Shown piece after piece: positions 45,243 through 57,453 of a stretch of DNA of 64,000 nt. The position numbers and the translations under genes were made by a program. Source of the DNA: Apium graveolens (taxonomy: Eukaryota; Streptophyta; Magnoliopsida; Apiales; Apiaceae); NCBI RefSeq assembly GCF_009905375.1, contig NW_027420682.1:55280-119279 (forward strand). The letters are read 5' to 3'. The notes under the pieces were generated by a model that worked only from the letters and a program-made list of their open reading frames with translations, had not been told where the DNA came from and did not search any database. The number at the start of each line of letters is the position of its first letter. The stretch's first letter is position 1.

Positions 45243-45974
45243 CTATTTCCTTGATTGTCTAGATTTCTTCCCAAGCCTTCTGTTGTTTTCTTCAATTTGA
45301 TCCTGAAGTTGTCTGTGGAATTCAAGTTCATTAGCTTCTGAGAGATTTAGCATGTCCTGCATTTCCAAAAGAGTCTCATTTTTAGAGATACTCAATTGGT
45401 CCTCCAATATGAAGAATTTTTTAACACCTTTGTCATCCATGAATTCCATCAGCGAATAGGGCCTTAGATGCACTCTTTTTCCTGTAAAGGGAATAGATAG
45501 AGTTTTTGGAATTCCATCTTTGGCTTTAGTACTCCTTAGTTCCTCAATCCTCTTTAGAACTATTCTTTTTGCAGTCATATTGTATCCAAAGTTCTTTTTG
45601 AAGGATGAGTAGACTTTAATCAGAACAGATTGGCTTTCTTGGAGAATCCTGTGAAGAGGCCATGTTATCTCTTTCCCTCCCTTGTATTTAAATACCAGTC
45701 TTTCAGGAAGGTGTTTGTAAGCATCAATTCCTCTTACTTCTTCCAGTTCATCCAAGTAGAGATTCAAGTCTGATAATTCCTTGATATCACAAATGTACAT
45801 GAGATCTCTCTTGTTGACTGTGGGTTGGGATTTGGTTAGAGCTTTGGATCTTAGAGATACAGGCTTCACTTTCTTGCTAGCTTTAGTCTTTGTCTTCTTT
45901 GTCTTGAAGATGGGTAAATTTAGCTCAAGAATTGGTAAACTATCCCAGTTTACTAGCTCATCCTTAGAAACAAT
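45243..45974 (-). pseudogene. SIRE-B ORF3, C-terminal fragment
   Basis: Open for 243 codons on the minus strand from the insertion border at 45974 to the stop at 45243, with no internal stop. It begins in mid-protein (VSKDELVNWDSLPILEL), then a Lys/Thr-rich stretch (TKKTKTKASKK), then a region with DLMYICDIKELSDLNLY and YNMTAKRIVLKRIEELR, ending in a Glu/Asn/Gln-rich helix (EFHRQLQDQIEENNRR) and a basic tail. It occupies the same place relative to the polypurine tract as ORF3 in SIRE-A1. Truncated at its N-terminus only by the SIRE-A2 insertion. Function unknown. Confidence 0.7.
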
Positions 45975-45976
45975 TG

Positions 45977-46597
45977 TGTTAGGTCACACACACTGTAGAA
46001 GGGGGTTGAATACAGTGTTTATCACAATCAAATCAAATATAAGAACTTAAGTAACAGAAAACAGATTTTATTCAACACAATAAACTCTGTTACAATATGG
46101 AACTGTCCTCTCTCAGTGATGAACAAATTATCACGAGAGCTGCTAGAGTTATAAAGAATAATAATTTCGATAATTGTAACAGTTATAGTGTAAACTCTAT
46201 GCATGTGTTTATATACTACACAATTACAAGATAATCTTCTAATTGATATGGAATATAATTCCGCTTCCTAAAATATATCAACTAGTTATCTTTTCTTCCA
46301 AGTATTCTATTATTCATAGAATTCCTTCTTCATGCACAATTCTTTCTGTCTTAGTCTCGATCTTCTTTCTTTTCAATCAGCTGCATGCCTTATCTAAAAG
46401 TCATCTTAAGTCCTGATATTATCTCCTGATAAATATCTTCTGAACCTTAAGTTCTGATAACTTAAGTTCTGATATCTTAAGTTCTGTCTTCAGTATAAGT
46501 GCTGATTTCCAGTTAAGTATTGATTTGTCCTGTAAGGTAAGATCTGAAAACTAAACACAAATCATATTACACATGACATTATCAAATATATCTAACA
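45977..46597 (-). repeat. SIRE-A2 3' LTR
   Basis: 621 bp, homologous to the SIRE-A1 LTRs. Three TTAAGTTCTGATA-type words stand in tandem at about 46446-46490. Confidence 0.9.
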
Positions 46598-46612
46598 GTC
46601 TCCCCCAACTTG
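46598..46612 (-). other. SIRE-A2 polypurine tract
   Basis: GTCTCCCCCAACTTG, next to the LTR-terminal CA. Confidence 0.8.
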
Positions 46613-46779
46613 TAAATTAGCATAATATACAAGTTCAACAGATATTTGATGATGTCAAAAACATTAAGTACAAATGCATGAGAATTTGACTAGATAACTA
46701 CAACTTATAGTCCTTTCAGCTTTACTATCTTTAACTTTTGATAACAGCTTCAGTCTGTATAAACTTCAGAATTTAAGTA

Positions 46780-49481
46780 GTTATAGATCTTTGACTTGGC
46801 TTCAATTACTGATCTCTTTGATATCAGGAGTTGTTCTGAGATAGTTCTTTAACAAACATCTCTCAGCATATTCAAGTTCATTAACCATCCTCCTTTTGAC
46901 ATTCTTCAATTCAGCTGTATCTTCTCCAGTTTAAAAAATAGCTGCTCTGAGATCATTTATCTTAGCTTTTCTTATCTCCTGATCTAGTCTGATTAAATAT
47001 GCCTTGTCAGACTCAAGATTGAATTCCACAGCCTTATAACCCAGAAAAGTAGTTATAATCTTACCAGTGTTAGGCTTCATATCGACAATATCACCCTTGT
47101 GATCTTTGTACTTGGGACAATATGTGCTGTCAGACTTTACAGAGTAAAGCTTCTTCTGTCTTTGAAATTTGAGTCTTCAAATAATTTGCATCACTATCTG
47201 TTAATCTGTTCTTCACTTGAAGTAAGAATAAAACATGTTACAGTTCCTCAAAATACTTCAGTGGTATAGCATTCTGCCTAATATGGTATACCCTTTCATC
47301 TGTCATAAAATATAACAAGATAAGTTCTTTCAAGAAGGTATGGTAAACCATTTGTACATATTCAAGTCGATTCAATCTTTCAGGAGTTGCTCCAAAACCT
47401 GGTTCACTTAAAGAAGTTGGATCATTGGTTGTGTTCTGTATTCTTCTTTCATCAGCACTACCCAATCCAGATTTATCTCTTCCTTCTTTTCCTGTAACAA
47501 CTCTTTCTTCAAAACCACTTGTTGCGGTCTTCAAAGATTGAGTTTGTTTAGCTTTGGTGAATCCTGGTAGGAGTAACTTTGAAGGTTTAACATGAGCAAT
47601 GTCAGAGGTTTCCTTTTCCTTATCTTCTGATATCAAGCCAACTTGAGCTAAGTCAGAGGTTGCTTGCTTCACTGTCATATCAGAACTTACTAAATCTTGA
47701 CTCTGAACAACATGAGCCATGTCAGAGGTTGTTTGAAAATTCTTCTTATGCATCAGAGTAAGATTAACATCTGCTTCTTCATTAATTATTTCTTCATCCA
47801 TAACAGACATATAAACCTTTACAGGTTCATCAACTTTTTCTTTGCCCTTGGACCTTGGATCTATCTCCACCTGTGATTTGGCTTTAATTGCCTCATGATT
47901 TGTCCTTTCTTTTATCACAATGCCTTTAGCCTTAGGAAGTTTCTTTTCAACAACAGAAGCTTTAGATTTGAAGTTGACTTTTTCTAACTTAAGTCTAGCT
48001 TCTTCTTCCTTTAGACTCTCAAAGTCCATTCCTGGATTTTCTTTCAGATGTAATTGTCTTGAAATTTCCTCATCAAGTTCCAGATGTTCATCAGAACTTA
48101 TCCTTTTACCAGTATCAGAACTTATTCTTCTCCCAGTATTAGAACTTGTTCTTTGACTTATAGTTCCAGCTTTACTTGATGAAAATCCTTTGCCTTGACC
48201 TTGACCTCTACCCTTGTTAGAATTTCCCTGGTCATCATTTTCATCATCATTTCCTTTCAGTGTCTGAATAGATTTGCATTTGGACTTAATCACTTTCTCC
48301 CCCTTTTTGGCATCAGCAGGTAATAGAAGAGAGACAAGTAATTCCACTGAGGATTGGATCTCATTGAGTTGATTTTGGTGAGAAGCTTGATTCTTTAGAA
48401 TTTCTTCAATTTGAACTTGTTGCTTCTCCTGAGTTTTCTCAATGTAGGCAATTCTGTCAAAGGCTGGCTTGAAAAATATGTTCTTTTCAAGTTCAGATTC
48501 AGATCTTGCTGGATCAAGTTCTCTTAAATTTTATTCACCTTGTCATGAGTTATTGAGTGTTGACCTTGAAGGTGCCTTGTACTCAATGCAGTAACTCTCA
48601 GCTATGCCTTGAAATCATCATTTATCAGCATTTCATCAGCTTTTGCAAGATGCTCAGCAAGAATCTTTTCAGAAGGAATAAAACTAACTGAGTTTCATTC
48701 TTTAGTCCACTCCTTTTCTCTAGGAGTTTCACTCCAAGGTACTGGTGCTTCCCTTGTAACAAACTTCTTGACTAAATCAGCTTTATGAACAGTTTGTTGA
48801 GGTGCATGTCCTGATGGACAAGCTGCATCAGCATCTAAATTGGCAGCAGCTTCACCCGTAATTTCTTCATTGGCAGCATCCGAATTTGTAGATCCTGCAG
48901 TATCAGTATCCTCTGGTAAAATAGCAGTATGTGAGGCTATAGAGGCTTCAACATCATCCTCTAAATTCTGATCCGCAGCCAGGTTCCGATCAACATTCAA
49001 AAGTGATATTGTTGGTGGAGTGAGTTGAATTTGTGGAGCTTCCAAGTACAAAACCTCAGGCACAATCAGGTTATGAATATCAATTTCAGAACTTGTACCC
49101 GGTTTTTCAGTATGTACTGGATCAACTATAGGTGACATAGAAGGTGTAGGCATTTTATCTTGAGCAGTTTCTGGTTGTGCAGTTTCTGGTTGTGCAGAAG
49201 GAAGTAATTCAATAACAACTGGTTCTGTTGAGATCAGAGATTCCTGATCCCCTTCTTTAGCTACTTCCACTACATCTGAATCTGACTCAACTATGTTCCT
49301 ATGAGCTCTCTGTTTCTTTACTTTCCTCAAAGGTGGAGACACTCTAGGAGTTTTATCATCAGAATTTAATTTTCTAAGCCTTTTGAGGGGCCTAGAACTC
49401 CCAGTTACAGTATCTTTCTGAGAAGAAATCTTCTCAGCTTCTATAATAACAGGTTCTGATATAGGAACCTGTTCCTCAGTT
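46780..49481 (-). pseudogene. SIRE-A2 ORF3, degenerate
   Basis: Best segments are 49342-48695 (acidic region with KEGDQESLIS as in SIRE-A1) and 48347-47238 (coiled-coil end VSLLLPADAKKGEKV, a Ser/Gly/Arg-rich stretch, LKEEEARLKLEKVNFKSKAS, and the RLNRLEYVQM region). In between (48694-48348) and beyond (47237-46780) the homology continues with shifts and stops. Compared with SIRE-A1, the first ~300 codons (MAPKDLIF... and the Pro/Ser/Gln linker) are missing. The sequence upstream of about 49481 is unrelated to SIRE-A1 ORF3 until the promoter region. Function unknown. Confidence 0.65.
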
Positions 49482-49844
49482 GTTTTCTCAAATCAACAGA
49501 ATTTAATCAAAACATTCATCACAAAATAAGATTAAAAAGTTGATGAAGTAAAGATTAAAACTTGCAGTTCAACATGTACAATCACATAATTTGAGAAACA
49601 AAGAACAAATCTTGCAATTAATCAAAATTTCATTAATATATCAGATGATTACATTCGATGAAATTAAACAATTACATGCAAAAAATTACAAGACAGTCCT
49701 AATCTACGATTCCTAACATCAACAGCTTTAGTCCTAAGCTAAGAAGCCTGACAAAGCTGACGGTGAAGAGAACGGATGGATAATACTTAATTCTTCTTCC
49801 TACTTTCAACAAAGAGAACAACAAGACGAATGATTTTGCTCCTG

Positions 49845-50000
49845 CTATCGAAGAATACGAAGATGAGCTTCTCTTTGGAAAGACAACAGATCATTTTTAA
49901 TGTTCTCTGGAAGTTGAATCCAGAGGACAAATGGAATGTTGTTGATAAGATTATGACGTCGGAATTCCATTTCAAAAAATGTGCACAGTTTCGGTGCCAT
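49845..50000 (-). CDS. Small MAPK-starting ORF behind the SIRE-A2 internal promoter
   Basis: ATG at 50000, 51 codons (MAPKLCTFFEMEFRR) to a TAG at 49845. After a frame change the reading continues to 49787 with plausible composition (SKIIRLVVLFVES), so the original protein may have been about 75-80 residues. It shares only the first four residues with SIRE-A1 ORF3, but lies at the same place behind a TATA box. The AT-rich 300 bp after it looks like an untranslated tail. Could be a captured or replaced first part of ORF3. Not recognised. Confidence 0.35.
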   Translation of the reverse strand: MAPKLCTFFEMEFRRHNLINNIPFVLWIQLPENIKNDLLSFQREAHLRILR

Positions 50001-50077
50001 AGTTGTAAAACCAACTAAAATGAGCCATTGTTTGAGAGAAATGACCAGATGTGGTTTTACTGATGAATGATCAGTCA

Positions 50078-50085
50078 TTTAAATA
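50078..50085 (-). promoter_or_regulatory. TATA box of the SIRE-A2 internal promoter
   Basis: TATTTAAA on the minus strand, 78 nt before the ATG at 50000. The upstream sequence shares the CCCATTAACTC block and the following ~1.2 kb with the SIRE-A1 ORF3 promoter region. Confidence 0.45.
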
Positions 50086-50109
50086 GGCAATGGAATACTA
50101 AGGGACGCT

Positions 50110-51390
50110 GAGGAATGGGCAACAATTACAAGCAAAAATAATGGACCCCTCGACTCCCTAGGACTGATGTGTAATAATAACAGTCTGTAAAAGATCTAAA
50201 ACCAGAGTTAATGGGCATGAGATATAATAATAATTAATGTGCGCATGCAGTTTTTCAAGGCATACATGCTAACCACTAATGACCAAAAATAAACCAAGTA
50301 AATAAATACTGTCACGTCAGCATCACAACTTGATTAATATCAGGATTTAAAAGTCATCAGAATATGGCTCCTTAACTCGAAAAGTGAATGTGTATTCCTA
50401 TAATTCTTCAAACAAATGCTGATATGGTTTCATCTGAACTTAATCATCAGAACTTCCAATCAGAACTTGTTCTCAGAATTTATGCAATCTGACACATAAA
50501 CTGTTTATCTAAAACAACGTTGATCACCACAGTAATTTTCATCATTCAGATGGAGTGTAAGTGTGTGCATTAAGCTAAATATCAGACAAAGAGTAAAGTC
50601 TGATTCACTTCAGTACATCTTAGAAATAAGGCATAACTAAGAACTTTGCTCAAAATCTGTCATTATTCTGAGGTTTACTTTAGAATGAGTTCATGCATAA
50701 GTCCACCTCAACTGTTTTATGTTCATTTTATGCATCTTTTGAAATTCTATTTTACAGTGGCTTCTCAGTGTAAGCGAGTTAGGACTGCTTATCAGAATTT
50801 ATGCTGTTATCATAGAATTTCTCCAATAATCATAGAGTGTGAAAAGTCACCAAGAAAATTTTATTTTGATTTTCTAATGCATATTACTTAATACCAGCAA
50901 TGCACTTGGGTTTTCCTTTCCATATTTTTACTCTAGATCTCAAAGGAGACCTGATTTTATTTCTTTTCTTTCTTCTTCTTTTGATAAGTGATGCTTATTA
51001 GCACTTAGTACATCCACTAGATTTACCAACATCAGAACTTAATAGATAAGAAGCACTATTCTAGTTTTTGACTTAGTAATAAGATACACAAAGTAAACTT
51101 AACTAAACTCACTATCAGAATTTGCTTGTGTTAAAAGATTTCCACATAAACAATTACTTCAAACATGGGATCTTTAGTATATTAAAGACTACTAGGTTAG
51201 CATCTGGCACAGTTATCCTCATTGGATTGAATAGTCACAGAAACATTCATATCACTATCAAAGTTTTAGAAATTCACATCAGACAACATCAACACTTAGA
51301 AAATTTCTAATTAAGCACAGAATACACAAAGATAGTAATATCTATAAATACTGATCATAAATTCTGATGTATCAGAACATAAACTAAGCA
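50110..51390 (-). other. SIRE-A2 spacer between RNase H and ORF3
   Basis: Noncoding, strongly similar to 19780-21109. ATCAGAACTT words occur at 50454, 50470 and 51035. Confidence 0.6.
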
Positions 51391-51427
51391 GATTTAGAAA
51401 AAGAACCTGAAACCATTCCAAGTTCAT

Positions 51428-52163
51428 TTACCAATCTTGTAAAAGTAGCTTCACACAGTAGTTTGTGAAGATATCTGCTAGTTGTTGATCTGTTGGAACA
51501 AAATGCAATTCCACTGTACCTTCATCCATATGTTCCCTTATGAAGTGGTACATAATGCTGATGTGCTTTGTCATTGAGTGCTGAACTAGATTACCTGTCA
51601 TAGCAATAGCACTTTGATTATCATAGTAAATAGGGATTTTAGAAAATTCTAACCCATAATACAGTAACTGATTCTTCATCCAAAGAATCTGTGCACAACA
51701 ACTTCCTACAGCAATATACTCTGCTTCTGCAGTTGATGTGGAAATTGACTTTTGTTTCTTGCTAAACCAAGAAACCAATCTGCCCTCCAAAAAATTGGCA
51801 GCTTCCACTTGTGCTTTTCCTGTCAATTTGCATCCCTGCAAAATCTGCATCTGAATAACCTATTAGCTTAAAGTCTGATTCTCTAGGATACCACAATCTC
51901 AGATCAGCTGTACCCATAAGGTAATTGAAAATTCTTTCATATCTGTTAAGTGAGATTCTCTTGGATCTACTTGAAATCTTGCACAACAGACAGGTAGCAT
52001 ACATGATATCAGGTCTACTTGCAGTTAGATAGAGTAGTGAGCCAATCATACCTCTGTAATCAGTAATATCTACTGATTTACCAGTATCTTTATCCAATTT
52101 TGTTGCAGTGGCCATAGGAGTGGATGCACTTGAACAATCTTGTATTCCAAATTTCTTCAACAA
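51428..52163 (-). pseudogene. SIRE-A2 RNase H
   Basis: Two overlapping frames split by a 1-bp change near 51800. The N-terminal part (52163-51762) has SSASTPMATATKLDKDTG, ITDYRGMIGSLLYLTASRPD and [18 protein letters not shown] with the catalytic Asp. The C-terminal part (51850-51428) has the catalytic Glu in [17 protein letters not shown] and [14 protein letters not shown] shift truncates the usual KPL end. Homologue of 21110-21667. Confidence 0.83.
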
Positions 52164-52949
52164 ATTTTTGGTGTAAGATTGACAAATAAAAGTTCCTTCT
52201 TTATTCTGCTTGAACTTGAAGGCCCAGAAAATAGTTAAGTTCTCCCATCATACTAATTTGATATCTTGACTGCATTAGTTTGGTAAACTTCTTACAAGTC
52301 TGTCATTTGTAGAATCAAAAATGATATCATCAATATATATTTGCACCAAAAGTAAGTCCTTTCCATGGTTGAGGTAGAACAGTGTTTTGTCAACAGTTCC
52401 TCTGTTAAATCCACTTTCCAGAGAGAAACTGAGCTAAAGTCTCATACCATGCTCTTGGAGCTTGCTTAAGGCCATAAAGTGCTTTATCAAGCCTGTAGAC
52501 ATGATTTGGAAATTGGGGATCTACAAATCCTGGAGGTTGTTCAACATATACTTCCTCTCCCAATTCTCCATTAAGAAAAGCACTTTTCACATCCATTTCA
52601 AAGACTTTAAACTTCTTGTGAGCAGCATACGCCAAAAATATCCTTATGGCTTCCAATCTAGCAACTGGTGCAAAATGTTTCATCATAATCAATTCCCTCA
52701 TGTTGAGAGTATCCTTTTGTAACCAGCCTTGCTTTGTTCCTTGTAATTATGCCATCACTGTCAGTTTTGTTTCTGAACACCCATTTGTACCAACAACTGA
52801 TATGTTCTTGGTCTTGGCACTAGGGTCCAGACTTTATTTCTTTCAAATTCATTAACTTTTCCTGCATTGCTTGTACCAATCAGCATCTTGAAGAGCTTCT
52901 TCCACTTTCTTTGGTTCAGTCTGAGAGAGAAAAAGAATGATAAAGACAT
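52164..52949 (-). pseudogene. SIRE-A2 reverse transcriptase
   Basis: Main segment 52701-52405 with [13 protein letters not shown] and [12 protein letters not shown]. The catalytic motif reads Y-I-D-D in another frame near 52333. The N-terminal RT ([10 protein letters not shown]) lies in 52949-52761, again shifted. More degraded than SIRE-A1, with at least three frame changes. Confidence 0.8.
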
Positions 52950-53050
52950 TCATTTGATGTAGTTGTTCTAGTTCTGACACTTGTATCAGGAATTTCCAAT
53001 AATTAAGTCAGGTGTATGTGCTTTGTCCACTTCCTTGCAGATGGAAGGTT

Positions 53051-54397
53051 TTATCTAGAACTGGATGCTCCCCCCATGATCCATGCTATCTTCATCAACA
53101 TTTTCTGATGCTCCCCCTGAATTATGCTCTCTGAATTGGATCCTTCATTATTTGAGTTTCCAGAAATATCAGTACATGAGTTTCCAGAATTATTAGAACT
53201 TGACCCATCAGTACTTGAAGAGCCTGTTGTAGGTTTGATGCTTCTTGAGATGTGGTTGATCTTCAGTATGCTCCCCCTGCACAGGTGCATTTTCTTAGGC
53301 GTAGTCACCACAGTTTCAATAACATCAGAGTTTAATCCATCAGAGTTTGCAGTATCATGATTTACAGAATCAGAATTTAAAACTTCATTTTCGAATCTCA
53401 GCTGATCATGATCATTGAAATCTTCAAGTCCAGTAATCTTCTTATCATCAAAAGAGACATTGATAGATTCCATGACAACCCTTGTTCTTAAATTGTAGAC
53501 TCTGAAGGCTTTTGTAGAAAGTGGATATCCAACAAAAATTCCTTCATCAGCTTTTAGATCAAATTTGGATAGCTGTTCAGGATGAGTCTTAAGAACAAAA
53601 CACTTGCATCCAAATACATGAAAATACTTCAGATTTGGCTTCTTTTTCTTCACCATCTCATATGGTGTTTTTCCATGCTTGTTAATGAGTGTTGCATTCT
53701 GAGTAAAAAAGCAGTCTGCACAGCTTCAGCCCAAAATAGGTTGGCAACTTTGCTTCATCAAGCATAGTTCGTGCAGCTTCAATAGAGTTCTATTCTTTCT
53801 TTCAACAACCCATTTTGCTGTGGAGTTCCAGGAGCAGAATTCCTGCTTTTCCATGGTCTTTGCAGAACTCTTCCATGATCAAATTCTTGAACTCAGTGCC
53901 ATTATCACTTCTTGATCTTCACAGAATCTTTGACCAATTTTCCAGTTGCTTGACATGATCAATCAAGATAGATGCAGTTTCACTTTTTGTGCAAGAAATA
54001 CACCCATGTGTATCTGGTGAACTCATCCACTATGACCATAGCATATTTCTTCTTTGCAATAGACATGACATTAACTGGACCAAATATCAACATGTAGTAG
54101 GTGATAAGGCTCAAGAATTGATGATTCAGTCTTGCTCTTGAATGAGATTTTCTTTATTTTACCTTCTGACATGAATCACAAAGGCCATCAGGAGCAAATA
54201 CTATTTTGGCAGTCCTCTCACAAATCTTTCTTGACAGTTCATTTATTGTTAAAATTTAAATGAGAGAGTTTCTTGTGCCAATCCCAGCTTTCTTCAATTG
54301 ATGCTCTACTCAACAGACAGATTGCAGAACCATCAGTACTTGTTGAAAGCTTGGCTTCATAAATGTTACCATGCCTGTATCCTTTCAGAACAACTTT
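53051..54397 (-). pseudogene. SIRE-A2 integrase, truncated by Copia-2
   Basis: Segment 53656-53051 has FHVFGCKCFVLK, DEGIFVGYPLS and a Ser/Asn/Asp-rich linker with many NSD words. Upstream (53660-54397) the catalytic core is recognisable by comparison with 23375-24130 but carries several small deletions. The homology stops at 54397 in the sequence corresponding to about 24130 of SIRE-A1. Confidence 0.8.
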
Positions 54398-56070
54398 TGA
54401 AAGAGATGTGTCCTAAGTCCAATCATGTATGATGATTTAGGAATAACTTTTATGTAATCTGTTTTGATTTCATTAATATTAATAAAAGACTTGTTTTGGT
54501 TTTATTGTGGCCATTATATATTTAAGAGTTTAAATAACATATACCATAGTTTAGAGTAAAGCTTTTTATTGATTATGATGAGATCATAATAATGAGACCT
54601 AAAAGATGATAACTCTGAACTTAAATAGTTCCTGGTCGTAGGATTACTAACTGGTAATTAGTAATCCGCAAAGATCGGTATATACTATACTTGCTTCATT
54701 ATGAAGGATGTCTGTTCTCATAGACATTTGTGTGGTGACACTATAGCTAGTATGTAGGTGCTTATTATAGAATAATTTCACTGAACATGACTCACACAGC
54801 TGAACAACTGATAGAGTTCACTCACGTGTTAGCAGATGTTCACATAGTGATAGTTGTATAAGTATCCTTAGACTTGAGGTCATCATAGTCATCTTGTATA
54901 CACTGAACTATACTTTGGTTTCGTTCTTAGTCTCCAGGGACAATAATAAGGGCTCTACTGGGTGTAGGAATTTGTACACGAAGATAGTGTATGATCAATA
55001 AAGGATCTACCCCTTCCAGTGAAGGAAGAGAATGTTCAATATTGATCCACTTATGCTAGTTCAGGAATCTCTGGCCAGAGTGAATGGAATTAGAAAGGAG
55101 TTTCTAGTTCGTATTAATTAGAACTAAGCATAGAGAATGGGAAAGCATATGATTAAATTAGATAGGCTTGACACGAGTTCCATGCATTGTATTTAATCGG
55201 GACATTGTAGGGTAGAAGGAATTGATTGTATGGTAACTATTCACTGATTAGGTTCTTGGTATTTTAAGCAGTGAATTCGTATCATCCGGATAGTCGCGAT
55301 ATGCTGAGAAGTATCCCTCACGATGTAGAATAAATATGATTAATTTATTAATTAATCATATTTAATGAATTAGAGAATTTATATAAATAATGATAAAATA
55401 ATTTTATTAATATTTATTTCTACTACCGGCTTAATATTGAACCTACAGGGTCACACCATAAAAGAGAATGATTTAATGGATTAATTAATAATGGCCGGTA
55501 ATTATTTATTTGTGAAATAAATAATTAATTAGCAAATTTAATAATTGATTAAATGAGATTTAATTAATTATAAATTAATTAAGAAAAAGTTCTTAATATT
55601 ATTAATTAAGAATTTAACTTTTGGAAATTAAATCAAGTGAGAGAATTATTTTTAAAAGTGTTTAGAAAAAGGATTAATGATTAAAAGGTGTTTTAATTAT
55701 TAGTTAATTGGTTAATGAGAATAATCAATTAAAGGGTTAATAATAATAATATTTTATGGGAAAATTTTCAGCTGAAATTTTTGCCTATAAATATACTATT
55801 ATAAACCCTATTTGCCTCAACCAAGGAAAAAGAAAGAAAACCCTAATTCTCTCAACCCCTTCCTCCTCTATTACTTTGATCTCTTGGAGGATACCGGTGG
55901 AGAGCTTCACACTTGAGGAGCAGCTGTTAGGGATCTCCGTTCATCATTATTGGATCGCTTTTAAAGGTTAGTAATCGATCCCTCGATTTATTCACGATTT
56001 ATATGCGATTATATGGATTTTATATCAAGAAAATGTTTTACCATGCTTCTGTGATGTATAAAATCCTACA
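54398..56070 (+). repeat. Copia-2 5' LTR
   Basis: 1,673 bp, TGAAAGAGATG...ATCCTACA. A TATAAATATAC near 55785 followed by AACCCTA and TTCTCTC sequences is a plausible promoter and start region. Confidence 0.82.
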
Positions 56071-56071
56071 A

Positions 56072-56083
56072 TGGTATCAGAGC
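56072..56083 (+). other. Copia-2 primer-binding site (initiator tRNA-Met)
   Basis: Canonical TGGTATCAGAGC, one base after the LTR-terminal CA. Confidence 0.9.
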
Positions 56084-56439
56084 ATAGGTTGTATGCATAT
56101 AGATATGTGATAAAAATTTCAGAATATTATGATCTTGTATGATTTATTATGATTTTTGCAAGTTATATCATGGATTAATTATGATTGATTAGAAATTGTT
56201 TCTCAAAATTGTTTTGACTGTAGATTTGGGTTCTACAAGTGTTGTAAATCGTCTAGGTATTTTTTTCATAATTTTCTAATGTGTGGATTAATTATTATGA
56301 ATATTTAAAGTTGTTTTAATTAAAATTTGTAATAAAATATATGTATATATATCTCTGTTATGTATATATATATATTCTGTATCCTGCTGGAAATCAAAAA
56401 AAAAGAAGAAGGGGTGTACTGATGTTGAAGGGTGGCACG

Positions 56440-56775
56440 GCGTTCAATGATGGCGGCGGCTGTTGATTAAAAAAAGGAAGACAGAAACGGGCGAAGGACC
56501 GCGCGGCTGGCTAGCGCGTGTAAGGGTCACGCGCTCCTGTGTCATGCGCAGCGCCTGTTTAACACGCGCGGTTAACTGGTCAGCGCTGACGCTGACGTCA
56601 TGCTGACGTTATTAGATGACGTCACGCTGACATCAGCTCAGCTGTCAAGGCGCGTGTGCGCGTGGGGGCGAGTGGCTGAATGTCAGTCACGCGCCTGACA
56701 GCGCGTGTGCGCGTATAGGCGCGTCAGATTTCTTCTTGCAGCGCGTGAGGGCGCGTGGGGAGCCTGTTTGGGGCG
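56440..56775 (+). promoter_or_regulatory. GC-rich, CpG-dense island in the Copia-2 leader
   Basis: About 330 bp of markedly GC-rich sequence in otherwise AT-rich DNA. Two palindromic TGACGTCA sites (56593-56600, 56617-56624) plus further TGACG half-sites match known bZIP/TGA-factor targets. GCGCGTGTGCGCGT occurs at about 56650 and again at 56701, with a related GCGCGTGAGGGCGCGTGGGG at 56741. Regulatory role inferred. Confidence 0.55.
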
Positions 56776-57453
56776 TGCTTGGTGCCGTTGGATTCGTCTT
56801 TTGGAGACGCATCTAATGGTGTAGTAAATTATTTTTCCTGAAATTGTTTCGGACTGTTTATAGCTAACAGTAGTGTTTTATAGCTGTTTTTAATTATTTT
56901 AATTACTTTTAAATGCTTCATGTGGTACATAGAGATGCATAATGCTTAGAGTAATATGCTACATGATTTAAAATGCCTATATTTACGTTTATTCATGCTT
57001 ATATATGATATATGCTTTACTTATCATGCGATGATAGATTTAGGTGAACTTAATTAACATAAGGCGTATGTTAGACAATCTAGTATAGTGAAATTGTTTC
57101 ATGACCTTAATATAAATATTATGAATACAATCATGAAATTCTTGTGTTTATGAAACATGTAATTAAATATGAATTTTCAATATTGAGAGAAAGGATGATT
57201 CTGTCAAAAACAGATTTCTATCTAAGAAAGGGGTATTAAGTGACGCCTCTTGACAATGCTCCCCCCGATCTGGGATCATCTGATTATCGATTATTGATTT
57301 GAAATATTTAATTTAAAAGGAAGAATCTCTTTATAGTATGATATGATTGTAACATAATATAATCCCTCTAAAATTAAATAATATCAAGTAGTAATTGGCC
57401 AATGACACAACGGGCTTGTGTCGGTCAAAGCCTTCCAACATGGTAGAAAGTAG
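56776..57453 (+). other. Copia-2 leader, middle part
   Basis: AT-rich, mostly noncoding. The segment 57129-57179 holds the counterpart of the Copia-1 leader peptide (NHEILVFMKHVIKYEFS) but without an upstream ATG and followed by a shift. A perfect 7-bp stem GACACAA/TTGTGTC is at about 57400-57420. Confidence 0.5.

Larger units (their letters stand above)
43976..45976 (-). mobile_element. SIRE-B: 3' part of a second SIRE-type family
   Basis: 3' LTR (43976-45037), polypurine tract and the C-terminal part of ORF3, read on the minus strand. The remainder was displaced by the insertion of SIRE-A2 at 45977, whose left flank AATTG (45972-45976) should recur beyond the window. The LTR sequence differs from the SIRE-A LTR, so it is a separate family. 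Confidence 0.82.
45977..54397 (-). mobile_element. SIRE-A2: second SIRE-A element, interrupted by Copia-2
   Basis: On the minus strand: 3' LTR (45977-46597), polypurine tract, ORF3, spacer with promoter, RNase H, RT and part of the integrase. Sequence homologous to SIRE-A1 stops within the integrase at 54397, where the Copia-2 LTR begins. The missing gag and 5' LTR should lie to the right of the window. The coding regions have many stops and shifts. Confidence 0.9.
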
